From positions 124,001 through 188,000 of the forward strand of contig KV918891.1 in assembly GCA_002049455.2 (NCBI GenBank): a stretch of DNA of 64,000 bases, written 5' to 3'. The first letter of the stretch is position 1; the number at the start of each line of letters is the position of its first letter. The position numbers were made by a program, and so were the translations under genes. The notes under the pieces were generated by a model. That model saw only the letters and a list, made by a program, of their open reading frames with translations, had not been told where the DNA came from and made no database searches. The DNA is from Porphyra umbilicalis. Lineage: Eukaryota > Rhodophyta > Bangiophyceae > Bangiales > Bangiaceae. Below, piece after piece: positions 32,562 to 42,464 of the stretch.

Positions 32562-33743
32562 CTCTTCATCCATGAAGTCCTCGTCTGCACCATCTTCTTC
32601 AAGCAAGTCATCTTCTCCGAGCTCCTGGTTGTCTTCCTCTTCTCCCTCCCCGTCCCCACCGCCGTCATGTCCCGCAGCAGCTGCGTCTTGACGAAGCCAC
32701 TCCCAATAAACCCTCCAGAACTGGCTCGCGCACTGCTCCGTCGTCAGCGACCCCAATCCCACCTCAACCATCAGTCCAACATGATTGCTCATGCGCTCCC
32801 CATTAGGCATCACCATCCCGCCCATCCGGTCCTCCGACGACTCGGCCGCCAGCCACTGCTTCAGGATAGAGAAGACCCCCTCGACTGGTGCGAAGTCCGG
32901 CGAGTACGGAGGGAGGCGGAGCACAAGGATGCCGTACTGGTGCGCCAGGTCATCCGCCTCGTCCGAGTGGATGGCGGCGTTATCAATGAGGAGGACGGAG
33001 CGAGCATGCTGCGCCTCCCACTCTTCCGATGGTATGTCAGGATTCCACTTGCCCATTGACGGTGCGAGTTGGTGGATGAAGAGCGTGTAGTCAAGCGCAG
33101 TGTAGGACGGCGGCACGGCGCAAGTCATAGTCTCCACGACTCCATCGATGCTCACGGCAGCCATCACCGAATAGCGTGGGCTCTTGCGAGGGTCTGAGAC
33201 CAGCACCTCGTCTCGCACACCGCGCAGCGCCCAGCCATAGCGACGGTAGCTTGATGAGCCGTCCTTGTGCACCTCATCCATGCTCACTATGCATTTGATT
33301 GGCACGCGGCGTATCTGCCGGGCAAACTCCCGACGTCGATGGGCGCAGCGCTCACGGAAGTGGGTGATGATGCGCTTGTGGGTGTACCCGACAGCGCGCA
33401 ACACACGTGACACGGTCGACGGCGAGTGCGGCAGCCCTTCCAAGCCTGGTAGCTCCGAAAGTTGCCGCAAAGTCTCGGAAATCTCACCCAAAAACGCCTC
33501 TGGGGAGTCCACAATCAGAGACGTGACGGCTACGAGAAAGTTGGGGTTGAAAAGGGCATTGTCATGGTGTTTTTGACCGAGGGCATCATCAGGCCAAAAC
33601 GCTCCCGTCCTACGGAACACCCGGTACCACCGCCCCACGGTCGCGACGCTCACACCCCCCAGCTCTGCAGCGTCCTCCCATGTCATCCGGCCCGCAACCA
33701 ACCAGGATATGACAAGCACACGTCGGTCCTCCGCAAACGTCAT
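32463..33743 (-). CDS. Tc1/IS630-type DDE transposase
   Basis: Minus-strand frame of 426 codons from the ATG at 33741-33743 (MTFAEDRRVLVISWLVAG). Upstream codons are open but not family-like. N-terminal helix-turn-helix (MTWEDAAELGGVSVATVGRW, residues about 19-38) and a second winged-helix-like part (SPSTVSRVLRAVGYTHKR). The catalytic domain has Asp in IVSMDEVHKDG (about 154), Asp in LLIDNAAIHSDEAD (about 252) and Glu in SPDFAPVEGVFSILK, with 33 residues between the last two, the DD-E spacing of the IS630-Tc1-mariner group. An acidic tail follows (EEEDNQELGEDDLLEEDGAD). The last 33 residues come from the hAT MITE at 32320-32561; the ancestral protein ended at MDEE. Catalytic residues are intact. 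It is the best candidate transposase for the TA-flanked giant element. Confidence 0.92.
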   Translation of the reverse strand: MTFAEDRRVLVISWLVAGRMTWEDAAELGGVSVATVGRWYRVFRRTGAFWPDDALGQKHHDNALFNPNFLVAVTSLIVDSPEAFLGEISETLRQLSELPGLEGLPHSPSTVSRVLRAVGYTHKRIITHFRERCAHRRREFARQIRRVPIKCIVSMDEVHKDGSSSYRRYGWALRGVRDEVLVSDPRKSPRYSVMAAVSIDGVVETMTCAVPPSYTALDYTLFIHQLAPSMGKWNPDIPSEEWEAQHARSVLLIDNAAIHSDEADDLAHQYGILVLRLPPYSPDFAPVEGVFSILKQWLAAESSEDRMGGMVMPNGERMSNHVGLMVEVGLGSLTTEQCASQFWRVYWEWLRQDAAAAGHDGGGDGEGEEEDNQELGEDDLLEEDGADEDFMDEEQGLSEYGFLAVSGPEYGYYPEYVAEYSSMIVH

Positions 33744-34148
33744 GTCGACAGCGAAGAATCCCGACGGACGATCAGTCCAGCGCAACACCGTGTGGACGCG
33801 CCCAGGAAAAATGCTGCCACAACTAGACACGAGCACACGCGTCGCTGCTGTGAAGGTCACGCTCCAAGACGTACGTCCAGGTCTTTCGTGGTGGGTATAG
33901 CCGTAGCCCTGTTGATGCACAGACAGGCAGAGCTCTCTGCTTCACGCACCCGACCACCAAGCGACAAGGGCATGCAGTTCCCTCATCCACGGTGAAACTC
34001 ACGGGTGCGCCCAGGCAATGCATGGGGGCGCATTGACAAAGCGCGCGGCACGCCCGCAGACGCCCCCATACCCCTTGGAAGCCATTCCAACCAACAATCA
34101 AAAGGCGCAAGGAGCCGCGCAACAAGGGTCACCGTCCAATCCAGAACT
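33744..34148. other. transposase upstream region
   Basis: Open on the minus strand in frame with the transposase to 33920, but without family similarity. I found no separate terminal repeats that would delimit a small IS630-like element here. Confidence 0.4.
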
Positions 34149-34189
34149 GAGTGCATCCAAACTGACAACGTGACGCCCCCCAGTCACCA

Positions 34190-35283
34190 GTGTCAAGGTG
34201 GGAGTCAGTAAGCGTCCCATTGCCCCCCCTCGCCTTCTTCTTCCAAATACGACAGACTCTTACGGGTGGACCACGACAGCTGATTGCAGTCGGTTTCCGT
34301 TTTTTCTTCGAGGACCACGAAAATCTCACCGCAGACGGCGAAAGCTGCCAAGCCGCACCAAGATGTGGGTTGCTCCTCAAAATAAAGGCCCCTCGGCTTG
34401 ATTCCTGCTCTCTTTCCAGAAAAGGTAGGAGACCCCCTGACAACCCCGCTTGCGAGGCAAGCGTAGAGCAGTCCAGGAGCCACTACGTGAGCAGCAGACT
34501 GGCCTCACAAAAAACGACCGGTTGGCTTCTAGCGGACTGTGTCACACGTGCGCCACGTAGATGGCCCTGTGGGTTACGACTGGCACACCCCTTCCAGACG
34601 GATCAGTTGCAGGACCGGTGCCACCTTACCCACGTGAAGTGGGTGGTGGCGTGCCAGCGCATCCAGTGGCGCAAAAAAGCCGGCTGTAAACGTGATACCG
34701 GACCCCCCGCCCCTCTGCCCCATTCAGGGCGGTCAAGGTGAGGCACCCTGGCTGACGGCATTGAAAATAGCCATTTCTGCCACATTTCCCCATGCCATGA
34801 GTTTACAGCACTCCGTATCCATCCCAGCAGCATCCGCTATCGTCGTGGGGTCCATTGTCCGCACACGCGCCACCGTCGAAGCGCTGTTCTTCCCCCCCGC
34901 CTCCCTCACGGCAGCGTTACTACTCCACACCGTCTACCCTGACCGTCGCCATGCACAACACGCAGCTAGCGTACGAAGACACCTGATCGGCCGAATACAG
35001 GTACGCAGCACTACTAGAGGGCCTTTTGAGTAATTTTCTTTTGCACGGATGCACCAGCGGCGCGGCGACAGTTGCTGCCGCCCGTATTTTTGACTCGCTT
35101 GCAGCAATTATTAACAAGAGCGCGACCGCCTCGGATGCAACTGCCGCTGTGGCAATAGCAGTAGTGTCTGTGGCGGACGCCGTCGAGGCGATCACCACCG
35201 AGCACCTGCGCAACCGTATGAACCATGGTGAGGCGGGGCAGGGAGCCATGAATCCCTTCTTCATCCGAGAACAGGACCATTGA
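34190..35283 (+). CDS. unknown multi-exon gene, copy 1 (left palindrome arm)
   Basis: Three plus-strand frames look like exons of one gene: 34190-34741 (Cys-containing, for example CHLTHVKWVVACQRIQW), 34692-35033 (GEAPWLTALKIAISATFPHA...) and 35026-35283 (AIINKSATASDATAAVAIAV... ending IREQDH). Plausible GT/AG sites exist near 34985-35060. No domain recognised. The opposite strand of the same arm is also open and reads GLYFEEQPTSWCGLAAF (antisense of about 34360-34410), so the coding strand is not settled. The stop-proximal part is Ala-rich and helical. Confidence 0.3.
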
Positions 35284-35594
35284 GGCCGCATCAGCTTCTA
35301 ACTGTTTGTTTTTCTTCTATGGGTCATTGGCATATGGTTCTGCAACCAGGCGACTGCCATGTTCCGTGGGGGTAGCCTTTCACTCGTTTCCCAGTCCTCG
35401 TCTAGCTTTTGTGCTCTTTTCACGGTCCCTGTAGAGTCTTGAAGGACCCCTTACGCAATGCCTCACTGCTTTGTCGCTGCTGTGGGCGTGTGGCAAGGAC
35501 GTCAGTGCGCCTGGTGCAATGGCGTGTCCGGTTTTGCGGCGACGAAGAGTAAAGACGTGCTGGCGTCCCAGCAGTAGCGTAGTGTTTCGACTGT

Positions 35595-36127
35595 TGTTTG
35601 GTGGATTTGAGCAGAAGTTGCGCTCTGGTTTCGTGTTTTGTTTTGTCTCAGTGCAGCTGCTTTGGCGTACGCATTCGCTCCTCATGTCTTGGTGTCGTGC
35701 TGACATTTTGTACGCGGCAAGAAGCCTTCGTGCATCCGAGGGCTGGCCGTAATCTCGCCCGTGTTGGCTAAGACGACGCGCTTCTTTTCTCTCTTGTGTT
35801 CAGCCGTCCATGCTGTTGACCATTGGTCACGCGAGGCGTGCTCTCTGTATGAGCCAAAACTCGGACGCGCCTCTATCTCCAACGCGCAAATCTTCGTTAA
35901 CATTGCGTTCTGACCCGCCAACATCATGAGGCCAGACAACGAAGCGTATCTATGCGTGCTTCTGTCTGCCTGCCATGCACTGCCGTATCTTCGTTGCCCG
36001 CCGTCACTGTCGCGTTCAGCACGCAGATTCGCCACTCATCGAGCGGTGCGTGCGTAGTGCGGTACGGGCACTGGTGCATGAAACCTCGAGCCCAAACGAG
36101 ACCCTGCGCGTGGAACGTTCTCGAGAC
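35595..36127. other. palindrome spacer, no recognisable gene
   Basis: Separates the two arms. Short overlapping frames only. Confidence 0.5.
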
Positions 36128-36438
36128 ACAGTCAAAACAGTACGCTACTGCCGGGACGCCAGCACGTCTTTACTCTTCGTCGCCGCAAAACCGGACACGC
36201 CATTGCACCAGACGCACTGACGTCCTTGCCACACGCCCACAGCAGCGACAAAGCAGTGAGGCATTGCGTAAGGGGTCCTTCAAGACTCTACAGGGACCGT
36301 GAAAAGAGCACAAAAGCTAGACGAGGACTGGGAAACGAGTGAAAGGCTACCCCCACGGAACATGGCAGTCGCCTGGTTGCAGAACCATATGCCAATGACC
36401 CATAGAAGAAAAACAAACAGTTAGAAGCTGATGCGGCC

Positions 36439-37532
36439 TCAATGGTCCTGTTCTCGGATGAAGAAGGGATTCATGGCTCCCTGCCCCGCCTCACCATGGT
36501 TCATACGGTTGCGCAGGTGCTCGGTGGTGATCGCCTCGACGGCGTCCGCCACAGACACTACTGCTATTGCCACAGCGGCAGTTGCATCCGAGGCGGTCGC
36601 GCTCTTGTTAATAATTGCTGCAAGCGAGTCAAAAATACGGGCGGCAGCAACTGTCGCCGCGCCGCTGGTGCATCCGTGCAAAAGAAAATTACTCAAAAGG
36701 CCCTCTAGTAGTGCTGCGTACCTGTATTCGGCCGATCAGGTGTCTTCGTACGCTAGCTGCGTGTTGTGCATGGCGACGGTCAGGGTAGACGGTGTGGAGT
36801 AGTAACGCTGCCGTGAGGGAGGCGGGGGGGAAGAACAGCGCTTCGACGGTGGCGCGTGTGCGGACAATGGACCCCACGACGATAGCGGATGCTGCTGGGA
36901 TGGATACGGAGTGCTGTAAACTCATGGCATGGGGAAATGTGGCAGAAATGGCTATTTTCAATGCCGTCAGCCAGGGTGCCTCACCTTGACCGCCCTGAAT
37001 GGGGCAGAGAGGCGGGGGGTCCGGTATCACGTTTACAGCCGGCTTTTTTGCGCCACTGGATGCGCTGGCACGCCACCACCCACTTCACGTGGGTAAGGTG
37101 GCACCGGTCCTGCAACTGATCCGTCTGGAAGGGGTGTGCCAGTCGTAACCCACAGGGCCATCTACGTGGCGCACGTGTGACACAGTCCGCTAGAAGCCAA
37201 CCGGTCGTTTTTTGTGAGGCCAGTCTGCTGCTCACGTAGTGGCTCCTGGACTGCTCTACGCTTGCCTCGCAAGCGGGGTTGTCAGGGGGTCTCCTACCTT
37301 TTCTGGAAAGAGAGCAGGAATCAAGCCGAGGGGCCTTTATTTTGAGGAGCAACCCACATCTTGGTGCGGCTTGGCAGCTTTCGCCGTCTGCGGTGAGATT
37401 TTCGTGGTCCTCGAAGAAAAAACGGAAACCGACTGCAATCAGCTGTCGTGGTCCACCCGTAAGCGTCTGTCGTATTTGGAAGAAGGAGGCGAGGGGGGCA
37501 ATGGGACGCTTACCGACTCCCACCTTGACACT
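36439..37532 (-). CDS. unknown multi-exon gene, copy 2 (right palindrome arm)
   Basis: Mirror copy of 34190-35283 in convergent orientation: frames at 36981-37559, 36689-37030 and 36439-36696 on the minus strand encode nearly identical products. If transcribed, both copies would run toward the spacer and give complementary transcripts. The plus strand of this arm offers an alternative frame at 37239-37580 (from CLASGVVRGSPTFSGKRAG to HVGCTPF), which runs in the same direction as the following gene. Which reading is real cannot be decided from sequence alone. Confidence 0.3.
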
Positions 37533-37872
37533 GGTGACTGGGGGGCGGCACATGGTCACGTTGGATGCACTCCATTTTGAAAGTGAGGCCGGGCTCCGAA
37601 TCCACGCATGCCCTCTTTTTTGTTTTGTTTTCTATTGATGACCGTCGTTCACCTGTTTCCTGCGTGCTCCTGGCTTTGGACCTTTGCACTGTGAGGGGGG
37701 CAAGCGGGCGCGGACCTGTTTTACCTCGAGGTGCAGCGGCGTCGTAGGGGCGCCAAGGCTCAGGGGGTACTCGGCTTGCGGTGTTTCTTTTTTTTTGGGC
37801 TAGTGTTCATGTGTGTCGTGCTTCAACAGCGCGGCTACTACATCTTGACGAGCGCCTGAAGGCATATTCGGC

Positions 37873-39320
37873 ATGGGCAGCCGGCAGCGGGCGCCTGCGA
37901 CGTGCAAGTTTTGCGGCTACCAGTCGCAGGAGGGCGGTGCGAAGCACGACGCTCGCGACTGCGACATGGTCACCATCCAGTGTCCTTGCCAATTGAGCCC
38001 AGAGAGCGCCCTGTTTGAGACGCCCCCGCGCCACATCAAGTCGTGCAAGATTCAAGCAGGCGGTCCTTCCACGGCGCACTGTGACCTTTGCGTCCAGGAT
38101 GGGCACACAGCCATGACGATCAAGTATGACTCGCTCTACGAAAAGGTGAGGGTGGAAGCCCAATCTTATTCCGGGACAAAGATGAGCAGGGAGCACATGG
38201 ACTGATCTGTGCCCTCGTCCTGTTTCTAACTTTCTACGGCATGCGACCTGCTCTCGTTCGCCTTTCTTTCTCTTGATTTTCTGCTGCGTCTGGATTATGG
38301 ATGTCTCCTCTTTGCGTTTCGTTCTTTCAGGCCACCGAGAAAGGCAAAGTCGTTTTCCGCCACAAGCAAAACTTCACCATGTCTGCCACGGTGATGGTTT
38401 GTGAGGCGGCCACCATGACGGACGACTACGTCAAGAGCGCGCGGGAGGCCGCTCAGAAGCGGTATGGGGAGAAGGACGATAACCACCGCAAGGAGAAGGC
38501 CGCGAACAAGGCGTACCACACTGCCCACCCCATGGTAGTCGCGCGCGACGGGGCAGCGGCGGGCTCAAGTGCCGCAGGGGCCACCGGGGATCGGTCCTAC
38601 GCGGCGCGTGACCTGGAAAACCTGATGGCTATCGCCAGCCGCCGGGGCAAGGCCACGGCCGCCACGCACGTGAAGAACCACGACAAGCTGCGTGCTGCGT
38701 TTGCCTACCGCGGGGCAGGGCACTCTTCTACAAGCGCGAAAGTATCGGCGGCCGCCGACGAGGCGGGCGGATTGCCGTTGTTGCCCGACGGCGGCCCTCG
38801 TCGCGGGCGTGACGTCCTGCTTGGCGTTGACACGCCGCTCAAGAAAATCCAGACGGCTCTGTCTGTGCACGGGGCGGCCCGCTCATCCGCACGGGCGCTC
38901 GCTCTGGCTTCCTCGCCCATGCGCCTACGAGCACCGACGACGTCTCCAGGGAGTCGGCTGGTGGCCAACGGAGTTGTGAACACCATCGACGACGACGAGG
39001 AGCCATCTGCTGCTGCACGAGACGCGTCGGTCGCCGGGGGCGCAGTTAACTCGGTTGGCCTGCTGGACCCAAGCGGTGTCTTTGACCTGTTTGAGAAGCA
39101 GTGCACAATCAAGGACGACTCTGTCTACCTCGGACTGATCAAAAAGGTACTTGTGGAGGAGGGCATCTCAGGGGCAGTGGTGATTGATAATGATACGCCT
39201 GTAGGAGAGCTTGTCGGGATTTTTGAGTCTACCATGAAGGATGCCAAGCAGTGGACCTTTGGTCACCAGCGTTCTTTGGATATTTTCTTCCGCCACTGCC
39301 GGGAGGTCGTCGTGGTTTGA
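37873..39320 (+). CDS. cysteine-rich (zinc-finger-like) protein, one intron
   Basis: ATG at 37873. Exon 1 37873-38145, intron 38146-38330 (GTGAGG...TTTCAG), exon 2 38331-39320; phases match and give 420 residues. The N-terminus is rich in Cys/His in zinc-finger-like spacing: CKFCGYQSQEGGAKHDARDC, then CPC, HIKSC and HCDLC. Next comes KGKVVFRHKQNF and a basic stretch (AQKRYGEKDDNHRKEKAANK). The middle is Ala/Ser-rich low complexity, with a short acidic IDDDEE. The C-terminal 90 residues are well ordered (GVFDLFEKQCTIKDDSVYLG, then LIKKVLVEEG). I recognise no named family. Its position between the palindrome and the right terminal repeat suggests a DNA-binding accessory protein of the element; that is inference. 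Confidence 0.6.
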
Positions 39321-39978
39321 TGTTGTGTTTGTTTCATTGGTCTCGTTCTGTTCGAGTCTCTTTGCAACTTTCTGGTCCCACCTAGCGGCGGCAAGCGCCG
39401 CCCGCCGTGTGCGCTCTCCCCCGGCCGCGGGCCTCACTCCCCGCGGACAAGTTCTGCTCCATGGGGGCAGCGGCCTTCGCCGGCTTCCCCCGGCTCCCGC
39501 CGGCCACTTCCCTCTTGAGTGAGGGGGAGGGTGCAAACAGCTCACCGCCATCGCGGCGTCAGCCCGTAAGCCCACCGTCCCGGCTCCACCGGCCCGGCGC
39601 GGAGGCCGGGTCGCTGCCAGACTCCGCGCGGCAGCCGACACCACCGGTTGGTTCCGCCCATTGGCTTATGACGCGGTCGTCCAGGTGTCCGCTTCCACCG
39701 CCCGGTCCTCCGCCAGCGTTGCAGCGCCGTCAGTACTACAACATACAGCGCGGAAAGGTCAAAAAGCGTCTGTTTCTCTCGCTTGTGATATGTCCCTCCC
39801 CTGCACAAATGAGGTAATGCAACCACATGACTTGCCTTCAGCCGTGCTGTCGTGCCTCTACGTGTGACACACTGACGGGACGGCAGGTGGGCAGTGAGAT
39901 TTTCCCGATCGGGATCGAGCGGCTGAGATTGTCCCGCGTCGAATTACAGTGCCTCGCCCGAACTTGATGTGACTTGCT
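39321..39978. other. no recognisable gene; right subterminal region
   Basis: Contains the 3' flank of the preceding gene. Tandem TGACTTGCTG motifs occur just inside the right terminal repeat (39970-39989). Confidence 0.45.
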
Positions 39979-40030
39979 GTGACTTGCTGTGAGCTTTTCT
40001 CGGATCCGATCATTCTTCTGGGACGCGCCA
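39979..40030 (-). repeat. right 52-bp terminal inverted repeat
   Basis: Reverse complement identical to 25057-25108, followed by TA at 40031-40032. The piggyBac stop codon lies 17 bp to the right. Confidence 0.85.
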
Positions 40031-40046
40031 TATCGTGTTGTCAAGC

Positions 40047-42464
40047 CTACACGTCCAACTCATGCACGTTGCGAAGATGCCCATCAGAACACTTGCGCCC
40101 CGTCTTGGGGCCGCACAAGAACACGCCCCCATTGTCGCCTCCATGGCAGCCCGAGCAAACGTAAGACGACTTGTGGCACTTGCACTCACGACACGTGCGC
40201 TGCGCCCGGTGATCCCCGGGTGCCGCGCCATTCCGGCGCTTCCGCGTGGGCATGAGGTGAATGCCGAAACCGTGGCGGAGTAGAGCTGTCGCGCCATCCT
40301 GTGGAGAGGTCGCTGAGGCGGTGCGGGCACGGACACCGATGGTGGTGAACGTGTTGTCAATGAGCTGCGCCGCCAGGTCCTCATAAAACTGCTTCTGAGT
40401 CAAGATGGCGTCCGCCCCACGCGCCCCCGAGTAGAGCACCCACGAGTCGACCATACACATTCCCAACAACGACAGATTGACGCGCATGGACCAATCGTGC
40501 GTCGCCAGCTTGTGTTCTAGGCGGAGGTCATTCTGCCGACAACGGTTGTGCTTGTCGATGGCCGCACAGCACTCGTAGTATTCCTTAGCGACTTGCGGCA
40601 GCTTGACTTTCAGAGCCACCCGCTCGGCATGCTCCCCCATCTGGCGCCAGCGGACACGATCGTGGGGCTCGCCCTGCAGCGAAGGGGATGTTGACGCGAT
40701 GAAGTACCGGCGCTCACGGTCCACCCACATCAACGCCATCAGGTTCACAGCCCCTTCTGGCGTAGAATGGGTGTACGTGGCATGGTCTCCGCGAGTATCC
40801 ACCTCTATCGTCGAAAGGGCTTGCATAGGGTAGCCACGTGTCGCCGTCTTGACCACGCCGATGAACCGGAGCCCCATTGCCAACAGCTGGGTCGCGGTGG
40901 TGATGCTTGCGAAATAGGAGTCCGCGCAAACTACGCGCTGTGTACCCGACCAGGGAGGTACCAGGCGCTTCAGTACGGCGGCGCCATGATGCAGACCGTC
41001 ATCGTGGGTCGGACCAGTAGCTCGCCGATTCTCTGCAGAGGTCACAACACTCAGCCGTAGCATAATCCCGCCCCTCCCGCACGCCGCGTTTTGTATGTCA
41101 CAGCCGTTCTCAGGCTTGCGGTCAATCGCGACGTACATGGGCAGCCCCCGCTTGATCCAGGGACAACCCGGCCCATACCACTTGCACATCGATTCGTCGA
41201 CACAAATGTACTCGCTGGGAGACACGTGGGCGTCGCGGTGGGTGTTAATGGAATCAATAAAGTCCGTAATTAACTCCCAACGGCTCTGCTCCGAGTCGTC
41301 ATCACCACCGCTCTTCTGCTCACTGAAGGCCACACAAGACGACAGGGCATCAAAGCGGCAGCGGGAGAGGCCGGTGCGTTCACCAAAGAATGGCGCCACG
41401 AGGTACGGGTTGCGCGGCTTGGTCGACCACAGCTCCGCGCGCGAGACAAACTCGTATCTGGTTGCCAGGACAACCATTCCGATAAACTTGAGCAGCTCCC
41501 CCCGGGTAGTCGGCTGCAATCCACGGGCATCCAGCTCGGACGAGGTCAGGTGGGCCATGCGCGTCAACTGCTGCATCGGGAACATCGTGAGGAGGTACTC
41601 GTTGGGGGTGCGCGTCGTCCTCGGCAATAGTGCGTCCCCGTCCTCCAATATGACCTTCCCCGGTAACGTCCACACTGACCAGGTCCGACGCGCCACTGGG
41701 CCCCCGATGGGCTGCTCGACAGCCCCTGCAGTCCATGTCAAGCCATGGGCAGTGGTCGTTACGAGGGTGGCAGCGGACGCGTGCGAGGCTGGCTCCCCCG
41801 CGCGCGCGCCGATGCTTGGCGACGGCGTCACTTGGGAGGAGGAAGGGGGCAAGCTCGTCATGGAAGAGCGAGTGAGGGGGGTCAGGGGGGGGTGGCCACC
41901 GTCCTGCGGAACCGTCGCATCCTGCGACCCCTGAGTCACCGGCGAGGCAACCTCGATGCCGGTGGGAGGGGGTGTTGGAGCCAACGCGGGGGGGGAGCCA
42001 GCCTTGACGCTCCGCAAGGACAGAGTCTTGTCCAACAATCTTGTCTTGACCGTCCACATGACACGCAGGTCGGTCTTGCGGCGTTCGTCCCTCTGCGCCC
42101 CCGGCACAACCTCCATTACCTGCCCGCTCACGAACTTGCTCGACGCCAGCGTCCCAAACAGGCGCGAGCATTCAGCGTAGTTGGTGACGTTGGTGGCCTC
42201 CGTGTGCACCACCGCGCCAACTTCCAGGCGGGCGTCCTTCCCAGGCCCCTTGCATCGGCGGCGAGAGGCGGGGGGCGGGGGGGAGAGTGCGGCGGCGACA
42301 GGGGGAGGGGGGATGTGGAGTGGCCGGAAGGCCGGCGGGATCCCGCGCCCTTGGCCATGATTCCGTACCCAAGGGTTGCAGTGGACTGCCGCACCCGAGG
42401 GGAGAGAAAGGGGGGGGGGGGGGGGGGGCACACGCCGGCGTGGGACAGAGAGGCAGGCGGCCAT
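40047..42464 (-). CDS. piggyBac-family transposase
   Basis: Minus-strand frame of 805 codons from the ATG at 42462-42464. The first ~300 residues are Pro/Ser/Thr-rich and poorly conserved; an internal start is possible. The core has a first catalytic Asp in YICVDESMCKWYGPGCPWIK (about residue 422), a second in RVVCADSYFAS (about 513), and the conserved KHNRCRQNDL segment (about 638) that holds the third in this family. The C-terminus carries the cysteine-rich domain typical of piggyBac (CRECKCHKSSYVCSGCHGG ... CGPKTGRKCSDGHLRNVH). No stop or frameshift. I did not find TTAA-bounded termini; the 3' flank appears interrupted by the element ending at 40030. Confidence 0.93.
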   Translation of the reverse strand: MAACLSVPRRRVPPPPPPLSLPSGAAVHCNPWVRNHGQGRGIPPAFRPLHIPPPPVAAALSPPPPASRRRCKGPGKDARLEVGAVVHTEATNVTNYAECSRLFGTLASSKFVSGQVMEVVPGAQRDERRKTDLRVMWTVKTRLLDKTLSLRSVKAGSPPALAPTPPPTGIEVASPVTQGSQDATVPQDGGHPPLTPLTRSSMTSLPPSSSQVTPSPSIGARAGEPASHASAATLVTTTAHGLTWTAGAVEQPIGGPVARRTWSVWTLPGKVILEDGDALLPRTTRTPNEYLLTMFPMQQLTRMAHLTSSELDARGLQPTTRGELLKFIGMVVLATRYEFVSRAELWSTKPRNPYLVAPFFGERTGLSRCRFDALSSCVAFSEQKSGGDDDSEQSRWELITDFIDSINTHRDAHVSPSEYICVDESMCKWYGPGCPWIKRGLPMYVAIDRKPENGCDIQNAACGRGGIMLRLSVVTSAENRRATGPTHDDGLHHGAAVLKRLVPPWSGTQRVVCADSYFASITTATQLLAMGLRFIGVVKTATRGYPMQALSTIEVDTRGDHATYTHSTPEGAVNLMALMWVDRERRYFIASTSPSLQGEPHDRVRWRQMGEHAERVALKVKLPQVAKEYYECCAAIDKHNRCRQNDLRLEHKLATHDWSMRVNLSLLGMCMVDSWVLYSGARGADAILTQKQFYEDLAAQLIDNTFTTIGVRARTASATSPQDGATALLRHGFGIHLMPTRKRRNGAAPGDHRAQRTCRECKCHKSSYVCSGCHGGDNGGVFLCGPKTGRKCSDGHLRNVHELDV

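Larger units (their letters stand above)
34149..37572. repeat. 3.4-kb palindrome (inverted duplication with 533-bp spacer)
   Basis: Left arm 34149-35594 and right arm 36128-37572 are reverse complements over about 1,445 bp with only scattered differences (for example GAGTCAGTAAG versus GAGTCGGTAAG near the outer end). The symmetry axis is near 35861. The spacer 35595-36127 shows only weak residual symmetry. Arms this alike indicate a recent inverted duplication or continuing gene conversion. In single-stranded DNA or RNA it would form a long hairpin and could generate double-stranded RNA. Confidence 0.93.
25057..40030. mobile_element. candidate giant (~15 kb) TA-target DNA transposon with cargo genes
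   Basis: Two identical 52-bp inverted repeats (25057-25108; 39979-40030) face each other, each preceded on the outside by TA (25055-25056; 40031-40032). This matches the terminal structure of Tc1/mariner/IS630-type elements. Inside lie one Tc1/IS630-type DDE transposase gene (32463-33743), an oxygenase-like gene, a 3.4-kb palindrome carrying a duplicated gene, a spliced cysteine-rich protein gene and a 3.2-kb repeat array. Most elements of that superfamily are only a few kb, so the size and cargo are unusual. Alternatives: two unrelated solo termini of a shorter element, or an old element enlarged by later insertions (at least one hAT MITE inside certainly came later). Confidence 0.55.

Noticed and set aside
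37239..37580. Cysteine-peptidase-like motif (QPTSWCGLAAF) on the plus strand of the right palindrome arm
   Set aside because: One short motif without the rest of a catalytic domain; the opposite strand is also open. Mentioned under the palindrome genes but not called.
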